Part shown: positions 34,940 through 48,294 of the stretch, piece after piece | Numbering within the stretch: the stretch's first letter is position 1 | Layout: each line of letters begins with the position of its first letter | Assembly (NCBI GenBank): GCA_940671915.1 | Contig: CALNVZ010003433.1 | Span: 32,770,988 to 32,834,987 of the forward strand | DNA: 64,000 nucleotides | Direction of reading: 5' to 3' | Source of the DNA: Paracentrotus lividus | Taxonomy: Eukaryota > Echinodermata > Echinoidea > Camarodonta > Echinidae | Notes under the pieces: generated by a model | Told to the model about the DNA's origin: nothing | Seen by the model: only the letters and a program-made list of their open reading frames with translations | The model's database searches: none | Position numbers and translations under genes: made by a program

Positions 34940-37900
34940 ATGGATTTCTATGGAGGGGGTTCAGTAACTGATTTATCAGTGAATGATGTGTTTGAGAATG
35001 AAGTTCAAAGCGAAGTGAATGAGATTTTGAGGTCGGATTCTGCCCGATTTTCCCCGCAGCCGTCCTCCACGGAGCTCTCCACTTTGCAGACGACGGGGCT
35101 GGATTTGGATTCCACAGAGTTTACGATGATTCCGAATTATTTTCAAGAGCAAGCGGTCCAAACTTCAGCTCAGGATGTAATTCCGACTTCAGTGTTAACC
35201 ACCACAGCTAACACAGTGGATTTAAGTCAAATTACTGGAATGGATGGAGTGGAAAACAGCATTCACAGTTTGCTTGTTGATCCACAAACTGGCATGCCTG
35301 TGTCCACCACCGCGCTGCAACTCGACCCCAACTCGGCGCAAGCCAGCCTGCAGATGATCGTCAACAGCCTCCCAGAGCTTCAGGCGCAGATCGCAGCCTC
35401 TGTCTCCTCATCTGAAACATTGGGACTCAGTAACATAGGGAACATCATCACTCAAGCCCCCATTTTATCCCTCAACACGCAACACCAGCCACAGTCGCCC
35501 GTCATTCTCTCCGGCTCGCAAGGGGGCAACCAAAATTTGACTTTTCAAAACGGGACACTGCAGGCGACAGATCTTTCGCACATCAACCTGTCGAACTTTA
35601 ATGAGCTTGCTGCTCAGACGCTCATCTCGCAGCTCCAGCAGCAGCAGTTACATCTAGCCAATGGGAATGTGCAAAATGCTTCCGTCACAGATTTGAATTC
35701 TGCCCTGAAAATCCAACAGAAGGGAAGCGCCCATCCTGCAAGCCCCAAGACAAAGGTCGATAAAGTGTATCCTAAGCCTGCGTACTCGTACAGTTGCCTC
35801 ATCACTATGGCGTTGAAGAATAGTCAGACCGGTTGCTTGCCTGTTAGTGAGATCTACCAGTTTATGTGGTGAGTATATTCAGTATAAATAGATTTGTCCG
35901 AGAAATCTGACTTGTCTTTTAAAAATATGAAAAATACTTTTTCGTAAAACTTACGAAATCAAAGAAGGTAGAGGTCTAGATCTAATATTTTTAATGGGCA
36001 TTTAAAATGATCCTTGGATGTATTCGAGGACTAGTAAGACCCCAAAGTATTTATCGTAATCTTTAAATGGTATCTTTTTTATGTTTAGGATATTACAGGA
36101 TTCATCCATTAAATTCAAGTTTTAAAAATACTGTTCAATCAATGTTACATGTACACCACTGTTCAAAATTGTGAAGACAGGGTCTATTGCCTAAGTTAAA
36201 GTTTTTAGATTGAAACTTGTTATTTTTCCATGACTGGCTTGTTATGTGATGTCTGACTATAAGTCAGTGATAAAACAATCAGATGACATTTTATGGCTTG
36301 TTGTAAAAGGTTATTGACATCAAGGGTTTGAAAATTCTACAACTTTTTGCTACCAAGACCAGACAGATGCATTCATAAAGACATGTTGAATTCAGAATTG
36401 AGCTATGCTTCAAAGTTACTTTTTTTCACTTAACTTCTCAGATTACGAGATTCTTATAGAAATTCACTAATCTCTGTAAATTGGTGTACTATCAAACCTT
36501 TTCTTTCCAACACTCATTTGATTGGGACCATTTGATTAAATGCAGGGATTCCCTGGGTCACTATGACAATTAAGAACTAAACTTGACAACTTAAAAGAAT
36601 AGACTTTGTCTTGAAACCATCTTTGTCATCCAAAATTTTCACCTGCCTCTGTCGTCCTTTGTCTCCATTCACCACAGACCTTTAAACTGGATTACATAAC
36701 ATTACAATAAACTAGGTCACAAAAGGCATACCCCTGCATTGTTAAAATCATGAGCCTCCCCAATCAATGGAGGATGGTAGTCAATGGGTGGGTGGGATTA
36801 CCCAGAAAGGGGATGAACTTTTGGTCTTGAAGAATTAGAATATGAGACCCTTTGTTGATTAAATAAACAAAGTGCTGACATTCAACATGTGTACTTTATT
36901 TACATGTAACCAAGGAATCCCTGTCATACAGTGTTACAAAAACTGTTCATCAAAGATACCCTCTGGTATATTTCATTTGACACAAGTTTTGCATCAATGA
37001 GAATTATGGCCTTTTGTCTACAATTGAAAACTGAAATTTACATACATGTTAGTCTTCATGTACTTGACTACTATCCTTGTACAACTATGTTTGAAATTGA
37101 AGCCCCTCATACATATAGGGGCCTATAGGGGCCTATAACTTTGAAATGTACTTTGATTATTATTTTTTCTTGTAAACATTCTCAAGTGGCAGCATATTAC
37201 TCTTCAAGGCGTTTTGTTTTTACCGGGGGGGGGGGGGGGGGGGTATTTGCCGAAATCTTCAGGGTTTGTCAGAGCTTCATGTATGAAGCAACTGATCAGT
37301 GCTAATTTATTTGTAATTAATTAATTAGCTTTTTTTTTCTTCACTGAATTCGATTCTATACATTATATGAATCTGTAGGGTCTGAATTTGAAGACTACAT
37401 ACATATTGGGCTGTCCAGTGAGTTACAGCCCACATGTTACTACACTCAGCTGTGCATCAAAACAATAGTAGTTTGCTTGGGTGCTAGCCAAGGGGGTGTG
37501 GTCAGGTGACTAGTATATTATTCATAGCTCAGCATGTGGGCTGGAGTCTTGAAGAATTCATGACAAATCCTTTGGAGTTTTTGAATGATGATAAATCAAT
37601 ACTTGTTCATGTACAAGTTAGTATATTTTCAATGTTGAATTTTCATGCTATTAGTGTGTATTAGGTGTAATGGTGTATTACCTAATGCAACAAAATTCAA
37701 ATTAATGATATTTCTCTGCCATATTTCAGCTTACAACTGAAAATTTTGTAACAAATTGAAGCTTATACATGTATAGTGCTTTAAAGGTAGTGTCATCCTT
37801 TTTCACAAATTTCGAAAACTAATGCAACTTGGTATTACTTTAGAATATGATCAACCTATACCTGTCTATTCAATCTTACTGTCATAGGTTGCCTAGATCA

Positions 37901-40900
37901 CTAATATGAAAAGAAAATCTGACTACCAATCAGATTAATCTTGACCAGCTCTCCATCAACAATAATTGTTGATATTACAGCGCGTGCAGCACGGAAAACA
38001 CACAGCAATATACACACGGCGCATCAGCGTGCATTGTTCTCTGCGCTAACGGTCAGCGGTTCGCAACGTACGGTATATTTTTCGAGGTTCGAAAAAATAG
38101 GAATGAATTTTGATAATCGCAATATAATGACAAACATACACAGTTGAGCTTAATCATGTTGTGGGAAGATATAGTCATTGGTACATGTATACTACTATAT
38201 CCTCTCAAAAACTAGAAATTTAATATTTTTGCCTGCAAAAGGCTGACACTACCTTTAATGCCATCATGTCGGTGAAAACTTGGTGTGATGTTGCAATAAT
38301 ACCTGGAAACTTGGCAAGACCCAAACACTAGTTATTAAACTTCAACAAGTGGTGCCTCATTCACAAAGTCAAGAGGAATTTGAGATTTTGTAGTCGGGTT
38401 TGGGAATCTCTGTTAAATTATGACCTATGAATGTAAATGATACCAAATTGAAGCTTATGATAAACTGCTTTTTTACGAACATATTGCTAACATATAGGTT
38501 TGATGCTCCTATACTTGTAGTGTCACAGGACCCAAATACTTGATGACTTTGAAAATCACTGTTTTAAACTTCTGTTTAGGTCACATATTTTTCACACATA
38601 GGGAATTATATATCGTTTATAATTTGTTTAAAAGATCTGGATGTCCGTAACCAGAAAATAATAATGTTTATTACATTTGGGTAATTTAGATGATTTTACC
38701 CCCCAAAAAGAGGAAATAACAGCTTATTATAGCAATGGCTACAGTGAATTTTATTGTTTGGAGATCGGTCGGTTCCACTTTTAATCAAAGTTTTAAAGTG
38801 ACATTGATGTGAGAGATAATTAAAAAAAAAAAAATCATTAATTCAAGAATTAAGACGAGTTTCTTTCTCATTTTGTTTACAGTGAGAACTTTCCGTACTT
38901 CAAGACGGCACCTGATGGATGGAAGGTAAGTCATTTTCTACTTCATATTTTTCAGTTACAAATGTAGTAGGCCTATGTACCTGTACACAGGCCTAGGCCT
39001 GTTAATATGAACTTCCAAGACCCAATAATGCTTCAGAAAACCAAACGATTTCAAATTCCACTAAATAAAAAAAAAATAAAAAAGAGCAAAAAAAAACAAA
39101 AACACACCAACTTCTCAAATTTTTACAAAGTAGAGCCAAGTCATTTGTAGGAATACACCAGGGCTAAACAGTGACATAGAAATAGCAGGCCTCTACAAAA
39201 AATTTATTTTTCGCTTGCCCTGTCGGGGAAGTGAAATTTGATTTTGCTTGCCCACAAGAAGAAAACAGGAATAAACGACGAGCGTATAGGAAGATTGCAT
39301 ACAAGAATATTTAGCAATTTTTTGGTGTGCTATTTTGTCTGATTTGTATTCATAAACACATATTTTATTCTGTTTTTAGGTGAAATGTCGCACATATAAT
39401 TCTCTCAAATCATGGCTTGCCCAATTGAATTTGAATTGAATTTGATCTTTACTTGCCCACCAGTGGTTTTCACTTGCCCCGGGCAAGTGGGTTTGTAGCG
39501 ACCTGAAATAGTACATCATCTTTTTCCATCGATCCTTGATATTGACTTACTGGTAATTGTTTGACAACTCACAATGATGATGTACAGTGAAAGTTTGTAT
39601 CTATGATAGTGACTTTTTAATCATGAGTAAATCTTAATTGTCACATGTAGGCTGACCTAATGTTTCTGCCAGCTGTACAAGTAATTGTGAGCCTTTATCA
39701 TTTGTTATTATTTTGCCCCCTCCCACGGACCCACACCCAGCAACACTCGTGTGTCATCCACAGTAGTAATGACTCCTAAATAATCAGTTATTATTTGAAT
39801 TAATCATCTCTTCAACCCCACCCTAACATGACCTCATTTTCGACCTGTTCAGGACAATATTGTGTACAAATGTCAATGAGAATACTACATTGTACAAATG
39901 TATTTGCATACATGTACCAGCAAAGGGAAGCTACTTTTGCATGTTGGGTTGAATTCTCCTCTGATCGGGCTACATTTTACCTGTTACTTGTACATGTACA
40001 TCTCCATTCAGTTGTTGTACTTTGTCCACCTGCATGAAAAATAGACAGAAAAAGAAACAAATCCTGGTATCATGTTTGATTAGCAAACAAAGTCACTAAC
40101 CCTTTTAAAACATAAACTTGACTTTAGACTTACGGGAAAAAATATTTATAGTTGACCTGATTTGCCAGGGACTTTACTATTTAGCTTCAAAGAAGAAATA
40201 AATGATATTTGGGTGGAGGGAGTAACATTATGTTTGTCAGTTGGTCATGCTCTTCCCGTACTGTACACATTGAGCAAAAATCAATTGGCTAACAGGTGCA
40301 TTAGGTTATTTTTGGCAGTCCCTCAAATCACTAACTAAGTGAAGGAATTCACCCTCATTGTAAAAGTGCACTCACCCATGCTGTATTGACAGTTGTTGAC
40401 CTGTTGTCCTCTTCCATTCAGCCAATGGGGTTGCTTGGAATGGGCAGGTGTTTCTCAGCAATGCTTATCAATGGAGGTATTGAATGTGATCTATCATACC
40501 CTGGGGAACGGGGTTGATGTTGAGGATATGAGATTGTAATCTGGAAGGCTTAGAAACTACATGTACAATGGTTTCATTATTTACAGTTCACCACCCCTCC
40601 TATTTATCCATGTTTACACATTGTCAGGTTTCTATTTTAGATTTTTTTTTTTTTTTTTTTTGGGGGGGGGGGGTAAAATAATCTGAATACATTTACACAA
40701 CATCAATTTACTAAGTTAAGCTATACTTCTACTGGTTCAAGCATCTCACACAAACAAGCTTCTCCAAATGGTAAAATGAAATACCACTAAAATAGCCCTC
40801 ACATGTTATTCACTTGCTTCCACTACACAATAAATGTGGATTTCCCTTGGGAATAACAAGGGAAATTCCCCAACCTGCCAAATAGCTTTGGCCTTTGAGC

Positions 40901-42759
40901 TATCAAAACCATTCTCCTACATTGTAGGACTGTATTTTCTCAATTTAGTCCAAAAAGAAATATGGTGAGCTGTTGGACAACACATCATATATTTACCTTT
41001 ATTGATTTACTTTTGGGAATACAAGGTACATCTTTGTATATTAGTCACTGCAATAGATGATGAATCTTCATTAACATTCTAAGACACAAGTACTTTGATT
41101 GTTTCTCACCTTTTTTGTTGTGTATCCCCATTACTTGTAATAAAGAAATCTGTAAGACACAACTTGCTGCTTAACAAATGCAATCAAGTTCCTCATCTCT
41201 ATAATCTATATCCTCTATTACTTCCATAGAACTCTGTAAGACACAACCTGTCGCTGAACAAGTGCTTTGCCAAGATAGAGAAGCCACAGGTGAACAATGG
41301 TAACGGTTCAGCCAGGAAGGGTTGTCTGTGGGCTATGAATCCTGAGAAACAGACCAAGATGGAGGAAGAGGTCTACAAGTGGACTCAGAAAGATCCCTCA
41401 GGGATCAAGAGAAGCATGGCTAAACCAGGTGAGAATTAGTGATACACATGAACTAAAAGGAGTGCTCCATCCTGAAATTTAGATGGTTTGAAAAGCAGAG
41501 TAAAATATAACAAGTACAATACTGAAAATTTCTTCAATTTAATCAGATGGAAAATAACTAAGTTATGTATTTTCTAAGTTTTGCATTTTTTTTTTCAATT
41601 AAATATTTTTTGTGCATAGTTCCATGCATATTCATTGAGCAAGCTGATGATGTAATTGGTCCACTATTTTTTTGTTATATGAAATCCTATTTTTATTTCA
41701 TTTTATTCATACATGTGTATAAAAAATTGTCCCCTATTTCAACATAAAGTTACAGCAATAATGATATCTAACATTCCATAAGGAGTAATCCTTTTATTTT
41801 TTTATATTTGGAGCATAAAATTTTAGTAATTGTATTCCATATAGTGTAATCTACAAATTATTTGATATTTCAGAGGAATTCCCCAGAATCGAAGCTCTTG
41901 CCAGAGTCACCACCTCCTCTCCTAAGTCATCGCCGAGGGAATCAACGCCACCCATATCAACCGTCCCGCCCCCTCTACAGAGCATCATCTCCACGGCAAC
42001 CACTACGACGGTCACACCCTCGGAAACCAAACATGAGGTCAGCCATAATATCTTTGCCGAGCAGTTCTTCAACCCTAGTCTGAACCTTCTAGATCCAACT
42101 TTAACCCAACTCGACGGTGATCTAGGTTTACAGGTAAGGAATATGCTTACGTAAGCAGTATGTAAATGTTCAGTTTCGAAGAAACGTGAATTTTCCAACT
42201 TGTATAGGAAACCATATACAACCACATGAACTGCCAGTATGTTTAAGATGAGAAATATTGCTAATTTGTATAGATAAGTGCTGATTTTGAAAATGTTGCC
42301 AAATCAAAGAATTTGATGAATTGAAGTGTGTTTAAACAGGAACATCAATTGAGCAGATCTGGTCCAAAAAAGGTTTATGATGAACTCCCCTTTTACACCC
42401 TTTAGCATCCATGGTCCCAACTTTCACTAGACATTCATTTTAAAAATAAACTTGGTTTATCATGAATCTCTACACCAGAATTCAAATTGAAATTTTTTTT
42501 CTCCCTCTGATTGTGTTGCCCTCCCCAGGATAACCTACTCGACACCTTCAACGACATTAGCAGTTTAGATGTGCCTATGACAACGTCCCCCTTCACAGCC
42601 TTTAGCTTCAGTGGTCCTATACTGGACAGCTCACCCTTGAAGGATACAACACACACCGTCTCATCGGCATTCCTCTTAGACTCTCCCCAGACGCACTCAG
42701 CTCCGTCAATACAATTCTGTAGCCCGACGAGGGCGCCCCAAGTGACGGCCTTCATGTGA
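34940..42759 (+). CDS. foxN1/4: FoxN1/4-type forkhead transcription factor, 5 coding exons, 553 aa
   Basis: Sequence-specific nuclear transcription factor of the forkhead family, FoxN1/FoxN4 branch. Coding exons are 34940-35868, 38883-38925, 41230-41428, 41874-42133 and 42529-42759. All introns are GT-AG and all phases fit, giving 554 codons with the stop. Residues 1-274 come from one exon and form a low-complexity Gln/Ser/Thr/Leu-rich region. The forkhead domain spans about residues 275-375: [24 protein letters not shown] (split by introns 1 and 2), recognition helix [13 protein letters not shown] (325-337) and [12 protein letters not shown]. The following KMEEEVYKW segment is typical of FoxN1/4. 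The C-terminus (about 420-500) is rich in Asp, Leu and Phe, as expected of an activation region. The start ATG follows an in-frame TAA. Vertebrate FoxN1 acts in thymus and skin epithelium, and FoxN4 in retina and multiciliated cells. Orthology to the undivided invertebrate gene is inferred from the domain. Confidence 0.97.
37786..38254. mobile_element. 469-bp MITE flanked by TTAA in foxN1/4 intron 1
   Basis: TTAAAGGTAGTGTCA at the left and TGACACTACCTTTAA at the right, with further matching for about 24 bp. TTAA at both borders fits the TTAA target of piggyBac-type elements. It contains a GC-rich core (37979-38080) unlike the intron around it. Confidence 0.65.
39176..39511. mobile_element. 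Probable inverted-repeat element in foxN1/4 intron 2
   Basis: Outer parts share a diverged AAATAGCAGGCCTCTACAAA arm, and CTTGCCC words recur at least six times, ending in the palindrome CACTTGCCCCGGGCAAGTG (39471-39489). Target duplication not clear. Confidence 0.4.
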
Positions 42760-43020
42760 CAATCAAAGAAGAAGAGACTGAAAGTAGACGAGAGTCAAGT
42801 TTCTAAGAGTTTTATATGAGAGATGATTTGTTCTGAGAGAGAGAGTTAGAATATAGAGCTGTTATAGACCTCATCCGATACTCACACCACGGTATTCAAG
42901 ATACAGTGGAAACTCTTTATATTGAGGGCCTTTGGACCAACACATTTTGTTAGTTGTGTCAACTATCATCTAACTTGACAACCATTATACTACATGCATG
43001 ATGATAACAATTAAGAATCA

Positions 43021-43026
43021 AATAAA
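43021..43026 (+). terminator. Candidate proximal poly(A) signal of foxN1/4
   Basis: A canonical AATAAA lies 262 bp after the foxN1/4 stop codon and is followed by a T-rich stretch. Further AATAAA-like hexamers lie far downstream (around 46.8 kb), so longer 3' UTR forms are possible. Confidence 0.4.
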
Positions 43027-45353
43027 GTCAATTTCAAGTTTGGCTACGATCTGCTTCTTTTATAGAAAGGTGTGTGCAGGAATTTTTCATTAAACTCATA
43101 AATATACTTAGTTGGGTAATTCTCAAAATCAAGATTTCAAATTTAGATTAAAAATTTAGATGTATTTTGGAGAGTATAGATTTAGAATATTCTTGCTTTT
43201 GTAATGATACAAATTTAGTACTTTACGCAAGAGATGTAAATATAGATTGCTTTTCTTTATATTATTATCATATTCTAGAAAATATTTGTACAGAATTCTC
43301 TCTTTTTTATATATTTGACTACGACAATAACTGTCTTAGCCAGAGTGGTTTGTATAACTGATTATGAACGAACTCAAATGTAGATTTATAAGTGCCATTC
43401 CATTGTAACGGAATGACATAAAATGCAATTTTTCGACATAGAAATGTGCTTTTTCCAAAATCATCGTTTTTTTTTTCTTCAAGATGTAATTATAAAAAGC
43501 CATTACTAAAATACAGTAACTAACATACAGTATAGTTGAATAAAGGTATAAGGTTAAGCAATCCTCCAAACCGATATGGACACATGTTAATTTTCATGTT
43601 GAAAACTGGCATTTATGTCATTCCGTTGCCATGGTTTTTGAGATAAACAAAGCTTGTATTTCTTGTCTCCTATGCTGTTTATACTGTTGTGGCATGTATG
43701 CAATTTCCTCTGTGATTATGGCTTTTCATTAATTTCTTGGTTGTTGTTTCTTTTATGTTGATGGGATCAATCATGATTTGTTTTGCAGTTCCCCTTTCCT
43801 TTTAAAATATGAGATCATGACTTTTTTTTTTAAAGCTACATGTTCCAATACTATATCGTACAGATACAGATTCAACTCTTTACCGAGACAATTCTCCTAG
43901 TTACAATTTCAAAGAGTCATTTTGCAAAGTACAGGGGCTTGGTTACAGGCTACATTCCTAGTGCCATAAATATTGTAAGACATCCTCAATTTGTCATCCT
44001 CCACCCACCCTGGTGTAACATGATTTTGCGCACTTACATAATTGTGGTGTAAGTGACAATGGACAAAAGTGCCTTCATAAACTCAGGATAGATACCATTT
44101 TATTCATCTCTTGTCTTTTTTGTCTAAGTAATTAAAAGTGACAAAACCACAACTATTTTAGATTTGGAAATCAAATGCTCATGCAATCATGAGATTTTGA
44201 TTGATACTTTTCTCAGCTGTTGTAAAGGTTGCTTATTGCAAAAAGAAAAAAAATCTTTGAATAATTGCTTGGGTGGTTAAAAAATACTTTTGATGATAAA
44301 ATGATATGGTAGTACATGCTATGTTATATTGTTGACTCTTTTTTTTTTTTTTTCAATTCATTCATGAACTTGTAATATAGTTCAGGGAAAAAGTATGAAG
44401 TGCCTGTTGACATACTTACATACAGTATTTGACTGCTTAGAGCACGAAGAACGCTATGTGATCTAGTAAAGGTATAATTTACACCAGGTTTCTAGTAAAG
44501 TTGGAATATATTTGTATACTGTGAGTTCTGAAAAATTAGCAAAATCCTTGTTACCTTACAGTCCTGAGAAAAAATAATAGACCACATTCCTACATTAACT
44601 CCTATATGGTTTGGTCTATTTTCAGGGCTTTAGGTTTCAAGTTTTTGTTATGTTTTTGCTTCATTTGAAAGAGATCCATCAATTACAATTTTGAAAAGGT
44701 TGATATAAATGTTTAGATATCAAGAATTGAGGATATTGTCACAATCATGTCACGGTAAAATGTTACTTTGTAATCCAACTTTAGTCAAGCAATAGTGTAA
44801 ACTAAACCTTTCGTTTAGCAATTATTTAAGGACTTATATGATCTGTTCTTCTGCCAATTGGCAACTCATGTATTTTTCTTTATGGCTGCATACTTTGAAC
44901 AAAAAGTAAAATGTCTGAATGAATTTACACTATTCTTATTGCCAATTTCTATGGCCAAGCACATAAGGAAATGTTGCCAATTTAAGGATTTTAGTTATTA
45001 AATTCCTGACGTTCTTCTTGCTCTTAGCAGACTTTAATGTTTATCTGAAATGAAAGAACAGCAGTATTATGGATGTTTGTATGTATTCTGAAGCAATAAC
45101 TGAAGAAAAACCAGGACAACATTGCAATTGGGAGAAAAAAAAAATTAATTGTGCAACTTTCATACCCAGTTTTGAGAAATCACGATGGCGCAAAATATAA
45201 ATAACCATTTACCAAGTCTTGTAGTTTGATGGTAAGAAAATAGTCCAATATTAACAATTAGTCTTGGTTTCACAATTATCAAATGAGAATTATCCTGTGA
45301 TTACCAAAACAGCTGAATGGTCTTTCAAGTTCCGCAAAAAACATTGAAGCCAT

Positions 45354-45457
45354 TTAAGGCCCGGTCCCACTGGCGGGAGGATAAATTGCGCGTGAGTTGC
45401 AAAAACAAAACAAACAATCCGCAATTCATTCGCAAAGCCAGTGGGACCGCGCCTTTA
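45354..45457. mobile_element. Short MITE, 104 bp
   Basis: Left end AAGGCCCGGTCCCACTGGC, right end GCCAGTGGGACCGCGCCTTT, nearly perfect inverted repeats of about 20 bp around an AT-rich core. No coding frame. Confidence 0.65.
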
Positions 45458-48294
45458 GTTTTATGCAATGAGCCCTGTTAAAATTCTAATGCAGCGTGTG
45501 CAGACTTAACATATCATAAGATCAAGTGTAATATAGTAGGCTTTAAAAAAATATTGGAAATATGCATATATATTTTGGGGTGTTTTCAGGTGTGATGAAT
45601 TTCTTAGGAGTATTTATGTAAAACATACAAAACTTATGTAGATTTGTTTGTAATAATTCTATAATGAAATGAAAATGGAATTATGCTGAGCAAAATGATT
45701 ACATTCATTCAATACACCAATGAACTTTTTATCCAAAACATTTGCCATATTTTGTCTACCCACTCCACTGTTATTTATAGGGAAATATATTTCCAATTTA
45801 AGCAATTTGGAAGCTCACTTAGATTTTCTGTTAAAATGCAATAGTCTCTGAACATGAATGGTATACAGTCTATTCCTGTTATAACAAGTTACTTCACCAT
45901 GTAGCGGGAGTAGAGTGTATTGGATCCATTCTGGAACTTGACTCTGTGTCAAGCTCTACTAGAAAAGTTTTTAACTTTGACTGCCTTGGGTGATATTCCT
46001 CCAATTTAATATGTGTTTATTTATTATTTTAATTTCCTTCTATTTCTTTTCATAATTTGCCTTTAACCAACCTGAAAGACATCTTTAAATAGGCTTATGA
46101 TATAGCAGAAGCACAGTCGCTTTATGGTAGACTTTGCCTCCCGACACTCACGAGTGTCTGTGCCTCATTTCTTTTCTTTTTTCCCCCTAAGTGAATATCA
46201 CCACTGCTTGGATTTGAAACTTTTTTTCTAAATAAATATTTTGTACCATAAAATGGTTGCTGCAGCTGAGATAGCCCTTTTCCCCTCAAACAACTCTTTA
46301 TCTTGGTGTCTTCAATAAGGTATGAATGTAATGATCTTCAAACTTCACAATGTTATCTGTGAAAAAGCTGAGATAATACTGCAGTGTAGATATGCATGGA
46401 GTTTTCAAATTAACTTGAAATATTTTATTCACATCGAGTATGTTTCTATGAAAAATTTTTGCGGATGCCTCGATCAGTTTTCATGCTATATTTTGTATAT
46501 TGTCAGTCATTGTACATTGAACGACTGTTTGTTTGTTTGTATGTATGTAAAGCTGTGAAGGCCTTGAAATTTATTATCAGAGTTGAATTATGTGTTTTTG
46601 TAATTATAAACAAAACAGTAAAGAAAACAAGCTTTGATATTAAAAAAAAGAGGAAATATAATTGCATTATTCTATTTGTAATTCATGAATCGTCTTGATT
46701 TTCGAAAGTGAGAAACGATATAAAGAGAGATAAAGGAGATAAAATTCAGGACCGAAGAAAGTAATAAGGAGAGAATTTTTTAAGATGTGAGGAGAGAGAG
46801 AGAACATTTATTTAATTGTGTTTTTCAAACTAAAACAAATCTTTAAATAAATAACAGAGCTAGAAGTGAGAGAGAAAAGAAAGCGATTAAGAAATAAACA
46901 ACTGAACCGAAAATGTTGATGTATCCAAGAAAATTCAATCTTTTTGGACCAAACCAAAACCTACAAATTTAAAGATGCCAATAGCCAAACTCAAATTTTC
47001 ACAGAGATTCCCTGTGTAAAAATTAGTGTCACTTTGCTTGATTTATAGTTTCGTACATGTATTGTTCAAGAGGGAGTGAGAAAGACAGAGTAGGCTAAAA
47101 AGGGGAGAATGCAGAGATTGAGATACAAATAGAGGTTGATGAAGATTGAAAGAGGATTAATAATAAAATCATAAAATACTAAATGGATGAATTCACTTTC
47201 AAAGATACTTTAATAGTAAAATCTAACAATATTTGTCATAAAAATTATTTACAAGCTCTCTTATTATGTTGAGGTTTGATATTCATATAGCACAGGAAAT
47301 AAGATGAGGACGGAATCAGTTGCATGGAGTAAAATCAAGTGAATAAATATAGCACGTGTAACATGGTCAGTTAAAATCAGGAATAGATATATCCACAGCA
47401 CAAACCAAATGGTCAGGGGCCGTATTTATAAAACCCTCAAAACCTACTTTCCTAGAGGCCTTAATTGACAGATAAATCCATTTCTTTCAAATTGCTATTA
47501 ATATACGGAACAGTCTCCTAACTTGCTTGAGTAACTACAGGTGATTTTCTTAAGTTCACAAGTACTTTCCTGTAAAAAAATAATGAGAGTTTATAAAGCA
47601 ACAATTCAGATGTTTTTCCTCTCTCAGTAATCACTCATTCTCTCATACCTGCAGTGGTGTAAAACCTTGTCATTATGTATGAAGTAACTAAATTGTTATT
47701 CACAAAACCTTAGTAAGAACCCCTGTAACTGGTTGATATCCCAGATTGGTCATATGTATAGCAACTGTACATGATACAATCAAGGAATGTGAATATATTA
47801 ATTGAAGACAGTGCAGTTACTAGAGGCAGTCAGCCCTTGGAGGAAAGAAACTCCTTCTTTCTTCAGATTGTAGAGTCAAACCAGAAAATCATGGTCACAA
47901 TTGTGTTTTAAAGTGAGATCGATCTGACAAACACCCTCATTGACTGTGTGTTATAGCTAGTCTGAAAATATCACCTTTTGATATTACAATTAACAATACA
48001 ATGTATAATTTAAGTATAATTTAATTTGTATTGGGAAACTAAAATGTTTTGAGGGGAAAAGTGTTCGTTTCGCTACTTGGTAACATAAATTATGAAATTA
48101 TTGTGTAGTGAAAAAGTATTGTCATTCAAATGGGCCTGAATTATAGGAGTACACTATTTAGGATGTTGCATTATGGGTTAGAAATCAGGGCAGAATTGAG
48201 TAGTTGAGGACTTGAGGTGGTGCTATACCAGGCTCCTTGTTCGTATTGGCTTAGAAAAAATAGATGTCAGATAAACATTGATGTACAGGCAATG

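Larger units (their letters stand above)
42760..48294. other. foxN1/4 3' UTR and intergenic DNA up to LRRC72
   Basis: The two genes converge here. No further exons are recognised. The region is AT-rich with many CATGTAC-type words and one short MITE (45354-45457). An unusually long foxN1/4 3' UTR is possible but cannot be bounded from sequence. Confidence 0.4.
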
